Part shown: in pieces, positions 8,145 to 18,093 of the stretch | Numbering within the stretch: the first letter of the stretch is position 1 | How the letters are laid out: each line of letters starts with the position of its first letter | DNA from: Erysipelothrix piscisicarius | GTDB taxonomy: Bacteria > Bacillota_I > Bacilli_A > Erysipelotrichales > Erysipelotrichaceae | DNA: 64,000 nucleotides | Assembly: GCF_003931795.1 (NCBI RefSeq) | Contig: NZ_CP034234.1 | Location: forward strand, 682,001-746,000 | Direction: 5' to 3' | Translations under genes and position numbers: made by a program | The notes under the pieces: generated by a model | What the model was told of the DNA's origin: nothing | What the model saw: only the letters and a program-made list of their open reading frames with translations | Databases searched by the model: none

Positions 8145-9106
8145 AAAAGAAATTAATGGGGATATTGGTTTTGGGGTTACTTTTAACGGGATGTGGCGCT
8201 AAGTCGTCCAAGCCGGTTCGGATTGTATTGGATTGGACCCCAAATACGAATCATACTGGGCTCTATGTAGCTCAGGAAAAGGGATTCTTTAAAGCGCAAG
8301 GTCTTGAGGTGGAGATTGTACAACCGCCTGAAGGATCTACAACATCGTTAATTGGAGCAGGGGGTGCAGAATTTGGTATTAGTTTCCAAGATACCATGGC
8401 ACCGGCACTGGCAAGTGAACATCCACTCCCAATTACTGCGGTAGCAGCTTTAATTCAACACAATACGTCAGGTATTGTTTCATTAAAAGAAAAAGGCATT
8501 GATGCACCCCGTAAAATGGCTGGACATACGTATGCCACATGGGATTCACCGATCGAACAAGCGATTATTCGTAAAATTGTAACGGATGATGGTGGGAATT
8601 ATGAGGATATTAAAATGGTTCCAAATACCGTTACGGATGTGGTATCAGCACTCCAAACAGATATTGATGCAGTCTGGATTTTTAAAGCATGGGATGGCAT
8701 GGCCATCCAACAAGCCGGTTTGGATACACATTTTTTAAACTTTGCGGATTATGGCCAAGAACTTGACTTCTACAGTCCCGTCTTGATTGCGAATAATGGT
8801 TATTTGGAAGAAAATGGGCAAGAAGCAAAGAAAGTTTTAAAAGCCTTAGAAGAAGGGTATGAGTTTGCGATTGAAAATCCTGATGAAGCAGCGGAGATTC
8901 TTGTGAAACATGTACCGGAACTTGATCTTGATTTGATTAAGGCAAGCCAACATTTTCTTGAGAAAGAATATAAAGCTGAAGTTACGAAGTGGGGTACCTT
9001 TGATGGTGCGCGTTGGAATCAATTCTACGCATGGCTTTATGATAATCAATTAATTGATATGCCCATTGCTGAGAATGTAGGATTTACCAATGACTATCTC
9101 AACTAA
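8141..9106 (+). CDS. thiY: HMP/thiamine-binding lipoprotein (NMT1/THI5-like)
   Basis: A 321-residue extracytoplasmic substrate-binding lipoprotein. The signal peptide ends in the lipobox LTGC (Cys 18). The mature part starts with VRIVLDWTPNTNHTGLYVAQEKGFF, the NMT1/THI5-like signature of pyrimidine-precursor binding proteins. It overlaps the permease gene by 4 bases (ATGA) and the ATPase gene by 17. Substrate HMP or formylaminopyrimidine is inferred from the riboswitch and the family. Confidence 0.92.
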   Translation: MKKKLMGILVLGLLLTGCGAKSSKPVRIVLDWTPNTNHTGLYVAQEKGFFKAQGLEVEIVQPPEGSTTSLIGAGGAEFGISFQDTMAPALASEHPLPITAVAALIQHNTSGIVSLKEKGIDAPRKMAGHTYATWDSPIEQAIIRKIVTDDGGNYEDIKMVPNTVTDVVSALQTDIDAVWIFKAWDGMAIQQAGLDTHFLNFADYGQELDFYSPVLIANNGYLEENGQEAKKVLKALEEGYEFAIENPDEAAEILVKHVPELDLDLIKASQHFLEKEYKAEVTKWGTFDGARWNQFYAWLYDNQLIDMPIAENVGFTNDYLN

Positions 9107-9857
9107 ACCTGTTTTAGTGCTTGAACATGTTTCCATGGCTTATGGATCAAAGCGTGTCTTGGATGATGTTTCGGTGACGTTAAATCAAGGTGAAGTTGTA
9201 TGCATCTTGGGAGAAAGTGGTGTTGGCAAGACGACATTATTTAATGTGATTGCAGGACTTCTTCACCCTGATAAGGGTTCCGTATCTTTACATAAACAGG
9301 ATATTACAGGGACGACGGGTCATGTTTCGTATATGCTTCAAAAGGATTTATTGTTGCCTTATAAGACGGTCATTGATAATGCGTCATTGCCGTTGCGGAT
9401 TCAAGGTAAGAGCAAAATAGAAAGCCGTGAAGCGGCTCTAAAATATTTCGCGACCTTTGGCTTAGAGGGAACGGATCATCTGTATCCTGCCCAATTATCG
9501 GGTGGAATGCGACAACGTGTCGCATTTCTGAGAACATTCTTATTCTCAGATGATGTTGCTTTATTGGATGAACCGTTTAGCGCATTGGATACAATTACCA
9601 AACATCAAATGCAAACATGGTACTTGGATATCATGAGTCAGTTAAATCTGTCCACATTTTTTATAACGCATGACATTGATGAAGCGATACTCCTTTCGGA
9701 TCGTATTTATGTCTTAAGTGGAAAACCGGGGAAAATTACGTATGAATTAATCATTGATACGCCCAAACCTCGAAATGAAGACTTTTTGTTAACGGATGCA
9801 TTTATAAATTATAAACGGATCATTAAAGCTCACTTAAACGATACCAAATCAGAATAG
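9090..9857 (+). CDS. thiZ: HMP/thiamine ABC transporter ATP-binding protein
   Basis: A 255-residue ABC ATPase of the SsuB/TauB/ThiZ group. Walker A is GESGVGKTT, the signature motif LSGGMRQR, Walker B VALLDEPFSAL, and the switch histidine lies in FFITHDIDEA. It energises the ThiX permease. It is the last gene of the riboswitch-controlled operon and is followed by a strong terminator. Confidence 0.92.
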   Translation: MTISTKPVLVLEHVSMAYGSKRVLDDVSVTLNQGEVVCILGESGVGKTTLFNVIAGLLHPDKGSVSLHKQDITGTTGHVSYMLQKDLLLPYKTVIDNASLPLRIQGKSKIESREAALKYFATFGLEGTDHLYPAQLSGGMRQRVAFLRTFLFSDDVALLDEPFSALDTITKHQMQTWYLDIMSQLNLSTFFITHDIDEAILLSDRIYVLSGKPGKITYELIIDTPKPRNEDFLLTDAFINYKRIIKAHLNDTKSE

Positions 9858-9861
9858 ACCC

Positions 9862-9895
9862 AAAAGATACACACGGATAAGTGTGTATCTTTTTC
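9862..9895 (+). terminator. Intrinsic terminator of the thi operon
   Basis: AAAAGATACACAC and GTGTGTATCTTTT arms with a 6-base loop and T-run. Confidence 0.9.
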
Positions 9896-9936
9896 ATAAA
9901 ACTTGTTATATTGATAAGAGAAGGTTGAGGATATGC

Positions 9937-11216
9937 ATGTTAGATACAAAAACAATTAAAGAACGCGTCGTTTTAGTTGGCGTGGATTTTGGGAAAAAAG
10001 ATTTTGACTTGGATTCATCCATGATTGAATTGGGGGATTTGGTTGAAGCGGCTGAGGGAACGGTTGTTTATCAGATTACGCAAAACCGAGATCGCCCTGA
10101 AAGTGCGACCTATATTGGAATTGGGAAAATTGAAGAAGTGATGCGTGCAGTCGCAACCTATGATGCCGATACCGTGGTGTTCAATGATGAACTCAGTGGA
10201 TCACAGATTCGAAATCTGGAAAGTTTAATTGGTTGTAAGATTGTTGATCGAACCAATTTAATCCTTGATATTTTCGCTTTGCGTGCAACCACGGCCGAAG
10301 GAAACTTCAAGTAAAACTTGCGCAACTAAAATATCGTTTACCGCGCTTAATTGGGTAGAGTGATTATTTATCTCGTACTGGTGGTGGCATTGGGACACGG
10401 GGTACCGGTGAACAAAAACTTGAATTGGATCGACGCCACATCCAACGGGAGATTCTTCACGTCCAAAATGCCTTAACCAAATCAGAAGAAAACCGTGAAA
10501 TTACCCGTAGTAAACGGTTAAATTCAAATCTTCCAATTATCTCATTTGTTGGATATACCAATGCGGGTAAATCAACCTTAATGAACGCAATTTTAACCAA
10601 TGGTGATCCCCAAGCTAACGATAAACATGTGTTTGTGAAGGATATGCTCTTTGCGACCTTAGAGCCCTCCTTGCGTAAAGCCCGTCTTAATAATGGACTG
10701 AATGCTATTCTTACGGATACCGTAGGGTTTGTATCAAAATTACCCCATACACTTGTAGAAGCATTTAAAGGGACTCTTGAAGAAATTAAGTATTCAGATC
10801 TAATTATTCATGTGGTGGATGCGTCCAATCCTGACTTAAACATTCAAATGGATACAACGTATAAAATGCTTCGCGATTTGGATGTGCTGGATCGTAAAAT
10901 CATTACCGTCTTTAACAAGATGGACCAGGCAATGGATCAAGATATTGTCTACTATCAAAGTGAATTTGGAAATCGTATGTACATCAGTGCCCTCGACATG
11001 GAAGACATAGATCGACTGGTTGATGCGATTGAAGTTGAACTGGAATCAAGTTTTAAGAAAGTAAGTTTTGAAATCCCGTTTGCGGATCTTGGAATCTTAG
11101 ATGCGATTGCCTCCAACTATGAAATCATCGGTTTAAATTATACGGAAAAAGGGGCAGAATTTCGAGCTGTCATTCGTGAATCAGATCAAAATCGTTATAA
11201 AAAATATATAATCTAA
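9937..11216 (+). pseudogene. hflX: GTPase HflX, broken by a frameshift and a nonsense codon
   Basis: HflX is a ribosome-associated GTPase that splits stalled 70S ribosomes. The start MLDTKTIKERVVLVGVDF follows GAGG. The N-terminal domain is intact to RATTAEGN. One base is then missing near 10303-10310. In the restored frame the text continues with QVKLAQLKYRLPRLIG, an in-frame TAG at 10356-10358, then SDYLSRTGGGIGTRG, the conserved glycine-rich linker. The G domain follows (GYTNAGKSTL, DTVGF, NKMD) and ends at 11216. Without recoding, only a truncated N-terminal piece would be made. Confidence 0.85.
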
Positions 11217-11267
11217 AAGATGTGTGTGTTTTTGGATGCTCATTAACCACTTTGTACTAAGATAGTG

Positions 11268-11333
11268 TATAATGAAAAAGCACTTTCACACATGTCCAAT
11301 CGGTATGGTGAATTCGGTTTAGAATAACCATGC
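11268..11333 (+). promoter_or_regulatory. Helicase gene -10 element and 5' leader hairpin
   Basis: TATAAT at 11268-11273, without a good -35. A hairpin follows at 11303-11333: GTATGGT pairs with ACCATGC and ATTC with GAAT around a 6-base loop, ending about 20 bases before the helicase start codon. Confidence 0.4.
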
Positions 11334-11352
11334 ATAGAAAAGAGATGATATC

Positions 11353-12813
11353 GTGAAACATACATTTAAAAATTATGGAATTGATGACTCAATTCTAAAG
11401 TCAATTCAGTATTTGGGCTATGATGCCCCAACTGATGTTCAACAAGAAGTGATTCCTGCTGTATTAAGTGGGAAAAATATTGTTGTGCAATCACAAACAG
11501 GTAGTGGAAAAACCGCTTCATTTGGGATTCCTATTTGTCATCAGGTTGATTGGGCAAAACGTAAGCCTCAAGTTTTAGTGTTAGCACCGACGCGTGAACT
11601 TGCCATCCAAATCCAAGAAGATTTATTTAATCTTGGTCGTTTTAAACGCTTAAAGGTTGAAGCGTTATTTGGGCGCAGTTCATTTGAGAAACAGGCACAG
11701 CGTTTAAAAGAAATGACCCACATCCTTGTCGCAACGCCTGGTCGTTTATTAGACCATATGGCAAGAGAAACCGTGGATCTTTCGCATATTGAAACATTAG
11801 TGATTGATGAAGCTGACGAAATGTTTAATATGGGCTTTATTGATCAAATTACAAGTATTATTAACCGTATTCCCAAAAAGAGTCAAAAATTACTCTTTTC
11901 CGCAACCATGCCAGAACGCGTTAAAGATCTCTGTACGCTTTACATAAAAAATCCGCAGTGGATTGATATCGAAACAGAAAGTCGTGTTGAAGACCGTATT
12001 GATGAACGTTACTATATTGTCGATTATCCCGATAAAATGGCGTTACTTGAATCCGTACTCATAACGGAAAATCCAGATAGTTCAATCATCTTCTGCAATA
12101 CCAAAGAACAAGTAGAATCCGTGACTGATTTTATGGAAGACTTAGGGTGCAAGGTAGATACCCTTCATGGTGGGATGGAACAACGTTTTCGAACCAAAGT
12201 CCTAGCGGACTTTAAACATGGTCTTTTCCGTTATCTTGTGGCTACGGATGTGGCAGCACGTGGATTGGATATTGATGATGTTTCACTCGTGGTGAACTTC
12301 GATGTTCCTGAAAATACGGAAAGCTATACACACCGCGTGGGCCGTACCGCACGTGTGGATAAATATGGTAAAAGAGAAACAAGTCAACGTGACGAAATGA
12401 AATTTATGAATTTAATTATTAATGAAACGGATCATGAACTTCAAAAAGTTGTGAAACCAAGTCAAAGCCTTGTGGATGCACGGCGTGATGCATTTGAAGC
12501 CAAACGTGATCGCAAACCTAAAGTCAAAAAAGATAAAGCGCATGACTTTAAACAAGAAATCACCAAAATTCATATTAACGCAGGTAAGAAAACAAAAATG
12601 AGACCGGTCGATATTGTGGGTGCATTGTGTTCCATTGAAGGTATGAATGCAGAAGACATTGGGGTTATCAGTATTGTCGATGTTTCAACCTTTGTGGAGA
12701 TTCTTAATGGTAAAGGAGACCTTGTTTTAAAAGCACTTAAAACAATGCCCATTAAGGGGAGACCTCGTAAAGTAAACCGTGCCAATAAAACGGAATACGA
12801 ACGCCTCTTATAA
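11353..12813 (+). CDS. dbpA: DEAD-box RNA helicase with DbpA-type RNA-binding domain
   Basis: A 486-residue ATP-dependent RNA helicase. Motifs in order: Q motif near residue 20, AQTGSGKT-like SQTGSGKTASF, PTRELAIQ, TPGRLLD, VIDEADEMF, SAT, then RGLDIDD and HRVGRTAR. The C-terminal ~75 residues (KIHINAGKKTKMRPVDIVGALCS) match the DbpA/YxiN domain that binds 23S rRNA helix 92, suggesting a role in large-subunit assembly. GTG or ATG choice: the codon at 11353 is GTG, preceded by AGAGATGA. The stretch just after motif VI (YGKRETSQRDE) lacks the usual hydrophobic strand, see findings. Confidence 0.88.
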   Translation: MKHTFKNYGIDDSILKSIQYLGYDAPTDVQQEVIPAVLSGKNIVVQSQTGSGKTASFGIPICHQVDWAKRKPQVLVLAPTRELAIQIQEDLFNLGRFKRLKVEALFGRSSFEKQAQRLKEMTHILVATPGRLLDHMARETVDLSHIETLVIDEADEMFNMGFIDQITSIINRIPKKSQKLLFSATMPERVKDLCTLYIKNPQWIDIETESRVEDRIDERYYIVDYPDKMALLESVLITENPDSSIIFCNTKEQVESVTDFMEDLGCKVDTLHGGMEQRFRTKVLADFKHGLFRYLVATDVAARGLDIDDVSLVVNFDVPENTESYTHRVGRTARVDKYGKRETSQRDEMKFMNLIINETDHELQKVVKPSQSLVDARRDAFEAKRDRKPKVKKDKAHDFKQEITKIHINAGKKTKMRPVDIVGALCSIEGMNAEDIGVISIVDVSTFVEILNGKGDLVLKALKTMPIKGRPRKVNRANKTEYERLL

Positions 12814-12866
12814 AAAAAAAAAAAACTGTAGCTGCACCTTAAAGGAGGCAGCTACAGTTTTTTTTT
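12814..12866. terminator. Bidirectional terminator between helicase gene and nanH
   Basis: ACTGTAGCTGC and GCAGCTACAGT arms with an inner CCTT/AAGG pairing, poly-A on one side and poly-T on the other. It serves both converging genes. Confidence 0.9.
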
Positions 12867-12894
12867 CTAAAAAAGATACGTTAGCGATAAAAAA

Positions 12895-15800
12895 TTATTG
12901 TTTGCGTTTAAAAATCACAAATCCGCAAAGGGATACAAGCATTCCAAGTCCGACAAATCCAGAAACAGCTTTTCCTGTTTTAGGAAGTGTTGCATCGGTT
13001 TTGTCTGTCGGTGTTGTTTGAACATCACCTTCAGTTGTGCTATCGGGAGTTTCGGGTTTTTGAGAATCCGTATCCGGTTTTGGTTCTACAATCGGAGGTG
13101 TGATGCTTTCATCAGGATTTGATGGTTCCTCTGTTTCAACCTCACGTTTGCTTAAACCTCTAACGGCTGAGTCTAAGGCTTCAATGGCTTCTTTAATCTG
13201 CGCTTCATTTGGTGTAGAAGCTTTGAAGAGACGTCTAAAACTGAAGCGTGGTGTTTGAAGCAGTGCTTTCGCAGACTCCAACGCATCATATACGGTCTGC
13301 ACACTTGTCTCTGTATAAAGAGACAGATCAAGGGTATTCATGTAATCCTCAACCTCTTAAATTTTTAAACGTAATGAATCTAAAGTGTAGTTACTTAACT
13401 CGAGATTGTTGATCAATTCATTGAGGTTTTGAACCATTTCATCAATTATTTCCTGTGTTGTTTCTGAGTTATCAAGAAGCTCATAGGCTTTTTCTTTTAA
13501 TTCAAGTAATGGTTTAAAACTTGCTTCGGTATAAAGGTTTTGATCGTAGCTTTCAAGTGTTTCAAGAACGTGATTTAAGCTTGAATAATCGAGAGGTGCA
13601 CGATATGTTTTTCCATGCAGGGTAATTTCCGCAGCATTTCCATAGTTTTCAAGACCTTTTACGACTTTAAAAACTAGTGTATCCACATGAGCATCCTCAA
13701 ACGTAATGGTTTTCTTTGAAAGATTTGTATCGAGAGTGCCTTCAGTGAGAACCTGAAGCGGTGCATCACCCAATTTACCTAAGATTTGATATTCTGTGAC
13801 GACACCGTTGATCGTTCCATCTTGACGTGGTAGATAGGTCAAGGCATTCACAACCATCTCATGATGGAATGAAATCGTTACATCAAATGGCGGGTTTTAT
13901 CGCCCCATTTGAGTGCCAGAAGGTCCTATCGCCATCAAAGGCTAAGCCGATAGGACCTTCAACGAGTGTGTTCCTTTTCATCTTCTTGACTTGATGCCGT
14001 TACATCAAACATTGAGTTTGGAATGTAGGTTGGATCAATCGCATCAATCATTGCATGGATTTGTTGGATGAAATCACCAATGGTAAAGGGATTATCACTT
14101 AAGAGTTCTGCTTTGGTAATCAGTTGATCCGCTGCATCTTTTACACTTGGTGCTAGGTTTTCAAAATCAAGGGCTTTAAGTGTTTCGAGTGCTGCATCAA
14201 GACCGTGTTTATTCGCAATATTGAGTGCTTTCCCATCAAGTGTTTCAAGATAGCCTTCAGTAAAGCCATTGAGAATGGTGATGGGTTCTGTTAAGTTAAA
14301 GCGTATTGTGTTCGCATCAACACGTTTTGGTGTTGATGTTTGATGTGTATTATACGTTAACGTTAAGTTTGAGCTAGGAATTAAAGCCTTATCCGATTTT
14401 ATTTCAAGGAAGGTATCCTGAATATCAAGATTTAAACTTGAGGTATCTTTAACACCTAAATCTTCAAACGAGAAACGTTTAAACATCATCGACATATTAT
14501 CCCCGTTTTCAGGTTTTTTATGTTCGTACATTAAACCAAAATGTCCATCAGGAAGTGGTTGAACCACATTGTACTCATAATTTCCACTTTGCATATGCGT
14601 ATTGGAGAGCAGAACGAGTCGTTCACCTTCTAAAACTTGAAGCAGCTTTACTGCCCCATTGGTTCGTTTAGGACCATTTGGATTTGCAAGTAAGATATAC
14701 TCGTTACCTTCATGGTTATAATGTAAGGCCGACATTTGTGAGTAAACATCGGTAATGGGAAGAGTTTCAAGATCATTCTCCCAGGTTTCTCCATTATCAT
14801 AAGATGTACCTACCAGAACTTTTCCGGATACATTTCGCGCAAATTGTTTCAGGGTACCGTTATTAAGTTGGACCACTTGGGATTCGGTGACCAGGGCGCC
14901 GCCATTATTTAAGGTTTCGGAATTTAAAACTTGACCGTTAAAGTTACGGTTATCGTTGAGGTATTCCGTTTTATGCCACGTAATACCATCGGCACTTTTG
15001 ATCATGGATGTGGATTGAGAATTACCGCCATGACGGTTTGTATGGTAAATCGGGAAAGCGAGTTCGCCATTTTCAAGTTGAATGCCAACGCCAGGACCCG
15101 TTCCTATGAACTGCATCCAATCTGCTTTGACTTGTGGTGTAATATCATGAGGCGATGACCAGGTTTGACCGTCATCATCCGAATGGGTTAACCATAGATA
15201 AGCCGTTTGACGGACGCGTAGGGGACTTTTCTTAAGGTAGATATTTCCCACATATGTATCGCCCTCATAAATATCTCCAAGATCATTGAAAGGCATGCCT
15301 TTCTCAGATTCTAAGACAACGCGATAATTCGTGATGATATCCGTATTTAAATCAAATACGGTCCCATCAGCTTTTGCGTAGTATTTCTTGCCATCAGTAC
15401 CTTTTAGAACAATATGCGTACCGTCTTCTTTGGTTACATAAGGTTGACCAAAGTCCTGGTCTTCATTTTGAACACTAAAGAATCCACGTGATTCTGGGAA
15501 CATATCAACTAAAAGATAAATACGGCCATTCCGTTTATCTTGTGCCATTGCCGCATCAATAAGGAATGCGGAACTTTGATAGTTTGTATTCACATTTTCC
15601 TGGGAAACATTTGGGTCTGATTTTAAATCAATAATCACTTGGGTATCAGACCATGTTTTACCACTGTCTTGACTTCTACGGATTGCGATATCGATATTTC
15701 CCCAGTCTGCTTGATGGGTAATACGTTTATCAATCGCAGCTAAGACGGTCCCATCTTGAGTTGTGAGAAGACTTGGAATGCGGTAGTTTTTACTGCCATC

Positions 15801-16484
15801 TTGTCCCGGTGCATAGAGCTCAATTGCTTCTGAAGTCGATGGATCAACGGTTGAAGCGGTGTCGGAATGTAATGTTTTAATGGTATCAACATCGAGGATG
15901 TCGTGGGTTAGGTTTAATGAAGCAATCTTTCCACTAAAAGGCCATAAGTTTTCACCTTTTAAGCGGGCAACGCCACCCAGTTTCATACGATTCCAAGGTA
16001 TGGATTGGATTTTCGTGAAATCAATATCATCTTGGGATGCAAGTAAGAGTCCATCTGCATAAATTTCTACACGATTACCATGATTAAGGACGGTAACGGT
16101 GTGCCAGTTTGCGTTGGCAAGTTGGGTACTTGTGCCCGAAGTATTAATAATATGTTTTCCGGTTTCATCTCTGAATTCAATGCCAAGCTTACCGGTACTG
16201 TTTTGATAGTAAAGCGCGAAATAGTTGTTTTCCAAATTTGCGTTTGATATTGAAAACAGTGAAGTAAGATCACTGGATAGTGATTCAGAACGGAAACGTA
16301 AGGTTAGGGAACCTTGGTTAAATTCTTTGATGTGTGATAAATGGTCGGAAATATCAGCACCTTCTCCCTTTAAGTGTAGGTGATTAAGATTTAGATCATT
16401 CATAGCAAAGATAGAACTTGGGTAAAGACTTATACCCAATACAAGTGTAAGAAGCACGACGAAAATGTTACTTATTTTCTTCAA
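12895..16484 (-). pseudogene. nanH: LPxTG-anchored sialidase NanH, multiply disrupted
   Basis: A cell-wall sialidase of about 1195 residues, in pieces. TTG 16484 follows AGAGGGG and starts a signal peptide (KKISNIFVVLLTLVLG). A LamG-like lectin domain (~residues 30-210) is followed by the catalytic propeller with YRIPSLL and Asp boxes SQDSGKTW, SDDDGQTW, SYDNGETW. A discoidin-type domain, two helical FIVAR-like repeats, LPKTG, a membrane segment and KRKQ complete it. Frame breaks occur near 13971-13982, 13903-13910 and 13881-13890, and a TAA at 13357-13359 sits in frame. The catalytic part (to 13959) is whole but would be released without a wall anchor. Sialidase is a known Erysipelothrix surface factor. 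Confidence 0.88.
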
Positions 16485-16527
16485 TTTAAATACCCCTCTC
16501 ATATAAGTAATGTATGGATGATTCAAA

Positions 16528-16578
16528 TGTAAGCGCTTCATTCATCGACATTATAGCATCTTTTTTCGCCATGTCCAA
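16528..16578 (-). promoter_or_regulatory. nanH promoter with cre-like operator
   Basis: On the minus strand, -35 TTGGAC (16573-16578) and -10 TATAAT (16550-16555) have a 17-base spacer. ATGAAGCGCTTACA at 16528-16541 starts about where transcription should begin and holds the cre core AAGCGCTTACA. CcpA-mediated carbon repression of the sialidase is inferred. The position also rules out the ATG at 16541 as start codon. Confidence 0.6.
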
Positions 16579-16670
16579 AACAATTTACAAAATTTCATAT
16601 TCATGAAAATCAGTTTCCTTAAGCGTTGAATTTTAGCTTGTAAACCCGCAATTTAGCGAAAATAATTACC

Positions 16671-16694
16671 AAAAAAAGGAGCTTAGCGCTCCTT
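16671..16694 (-). terminator. Intrinsic terminator of the radical SAM gene
   Basis: AAGGAGC/GCTCCTT arms around a 5-base loop. On the minus strand it is followed by seven T. The stem overlaps the stop codon. Confidence 0.8.
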
Positions 16695-17624
16695 CGCATA
16701 TTTACCTTGCCAGGTGTTCTTTTGAACCATGAGTTTATCGATTTCATTGGTGACTGCAATTTTGCGAACCGTCCAAAGTGGGGCAAGCAAATCATCCGCC
16801 ATGCCATCTCCAGTAAGTCGAGCAACCACAATATCTTCGGGCAGGCGTTCAATTTGTTTCACAACCACATCCACATAGTCATCACGGTAGAGAAGTGGAA
16901 ACGGATTTTTTTGATATTCTGCACCCAGTTTTGTTTCTTTAATAATATGAAGCATGTGTATTTTAACCATCTCCGGATGCATTCGTGCAAGGTAATCGGC
17001 AGTTTCAAGCATCATCTCAGGCGTTTCCTGAGGAAATCCGTTAATAATATGAACACAAGTACGAATGCCTGCTGCTTTGAGTTTTTGTATACAAGTTGTG
17101 ACCGATTCAAGATCGTGACCCCGATTCATACATTCGGAAGTTTCAGGATGAATGGTTTGCAAGCCAATTTCGATGGTCAAGTCTTTCTTACGACTCATTG
17201 CTTCAAAATATGCAATCTTCTCATCATCCAAGCAATCACTGCGTGTCGCAATATCAATCCCCACAAAACGATCATCATTGAAGAAAGGGTCGTAGAGTTT
17301 TTTGAGGTTTTCTAAGGAATCATGTGTATTTGAGTAGGCTTGAAAGTATGCAATCTTGGCGGCATGGGGCCATTTTTGAAGCATTATATTTTGGCTGTGC
17401 TCGATTTGCTTTTCTAAGTCTGGATTTTTTAAAATCATATCCCCTGATCCACGGGCACTACAGAAGTTACAACCGCCACTTCCACACGTACCATCACGAT
17501 TTGGACAGGTAAATCCTGCATCGATGCTGACTTTAAATGCTTTTTGGCCATAAGTTTTCTGGGTAAAATAGTTATATGTTTGATAACGCTTGTTATCAAG
17601 GGAATAAGGATATGGGTTTGTCAT
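16683..17624 (-). CDS. Radical SAM protein, YtqA/YhcC (TIGR01212) type
   Basis: A 313-residue radical S-adenosylmethionine protein. Cysteines of the FeS-cluster region lie in FTCPNRDGTCGSGGCNFCSARG (residues ~40-55). GIDIATRSDCL, LTIEIGLQTIH and HIINGFPQET follow, as in the TIGR01212 family, which resembles the Elp3 radical domain. Its substrate is unknown. Start MTNPYPYS at 17624 is chosen because GGAGG lies 7 bases upstream and it overlaps the upstream stop in an ATGA. It forms a pair with the acetyltransferase gene. Confidence 0.87.
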   Translation of the reverse strand: MTNPYPYSLDNKRYQTYNYFTQKTYGQKAFKVSIDAGFTCPNRDGTCGSGGCNFCSARGSGDMILKNPDLEKQIEHSQNIMLQKWPHAAKIAYFQAYSNTHDSLENLKKLYDPFFNDDRFVGIDIATRSDCLDDEKIAYFEAMSRKKDLTIEIGLQTIHPETSECMNRGHDLESVTTCIQKLKAAGIRTCVHIINGFPQETPEMMLETADYLARMHPEMVKIHMLHIIKETKLGAEYQKNPFPLLYRDDYVDVVVKQIERLPEDIVVARLTGDGMADDLLAPLWTVRKIAVTNEIDKLMVQKNTWQGKYAKER

Positions 17625-18016
17625 CGTAATACCTCCATAATACAATAGTCGATGTCATTGCGGGTAAATGTTTGATCTGTTTGTGTAAAACCAAAACGTT
17701 TATAGTATGAAATTTTGCTTGTTCGCGCATTAAGAATGATGCGCCCATTATATAATGATAGCACATGGCTTAATAACAGGCTTCCATATCCTTGATTTTG
17801 GAAGCCTGGAAGGGTTGCGAATTTTCGAAGTTGGACCGTGTCATCATGCTTAACGACAGAGATTACGGAAAGACAGTGTTGGTCCAAAAAGAGACCATAA
17901 TGAAGTGCCATGGCGTCATCCTCTGTTTGTGCTAAGGTTATGGGGCCATCAGGATACATTGCGTGATGGCGGATGGGTAAAACCTGTTGAAGTGAAGTTG
18001 TTTGTATGGATATCAT
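17621..18016 (-). CDS. GNAT-family acetyltransferase
   Basis: A 131-residue GNAT enzyme that would transfer an acetyl group from acetyl-CoA. The CoA-binding motif is LRKFATLPGFQNQGYGSLLLSHVL, followed by ILNARTSKISYYKRFGF, a typical motif B. Substrate unknown. It overlaps the radical SAM gene by 4 bases, so both are translated from one message. Confidence 0.85.
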   Translation of the reverse strand: MISIQTTSLQQVLPIRHHAMYPDGPITLAQTEDDAMALHYGLFLDQHCLSVISVVKHDDTVQLRKFATLPGFQNQGYGSLLLSHVLSLYNGRIILNARTSKISYYKRFGFTQTDQTFTRNDIDYCIMEVLR

Positions 18017-18093
18017 GATTATTCTCCTTGTGACATATTATACGGTAAATGGTAGAATAGATGTAAAGAATTAGAAAATAGATTGAGGACTTT

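Noticed and set aside
10356-10358. Recoding of TAG (pyrrolysine or suppression) in hflX and lysR
   Set aside because: The same genes also carry frame breaks and nanH has a TAA, so there is no uniform codon to recode.
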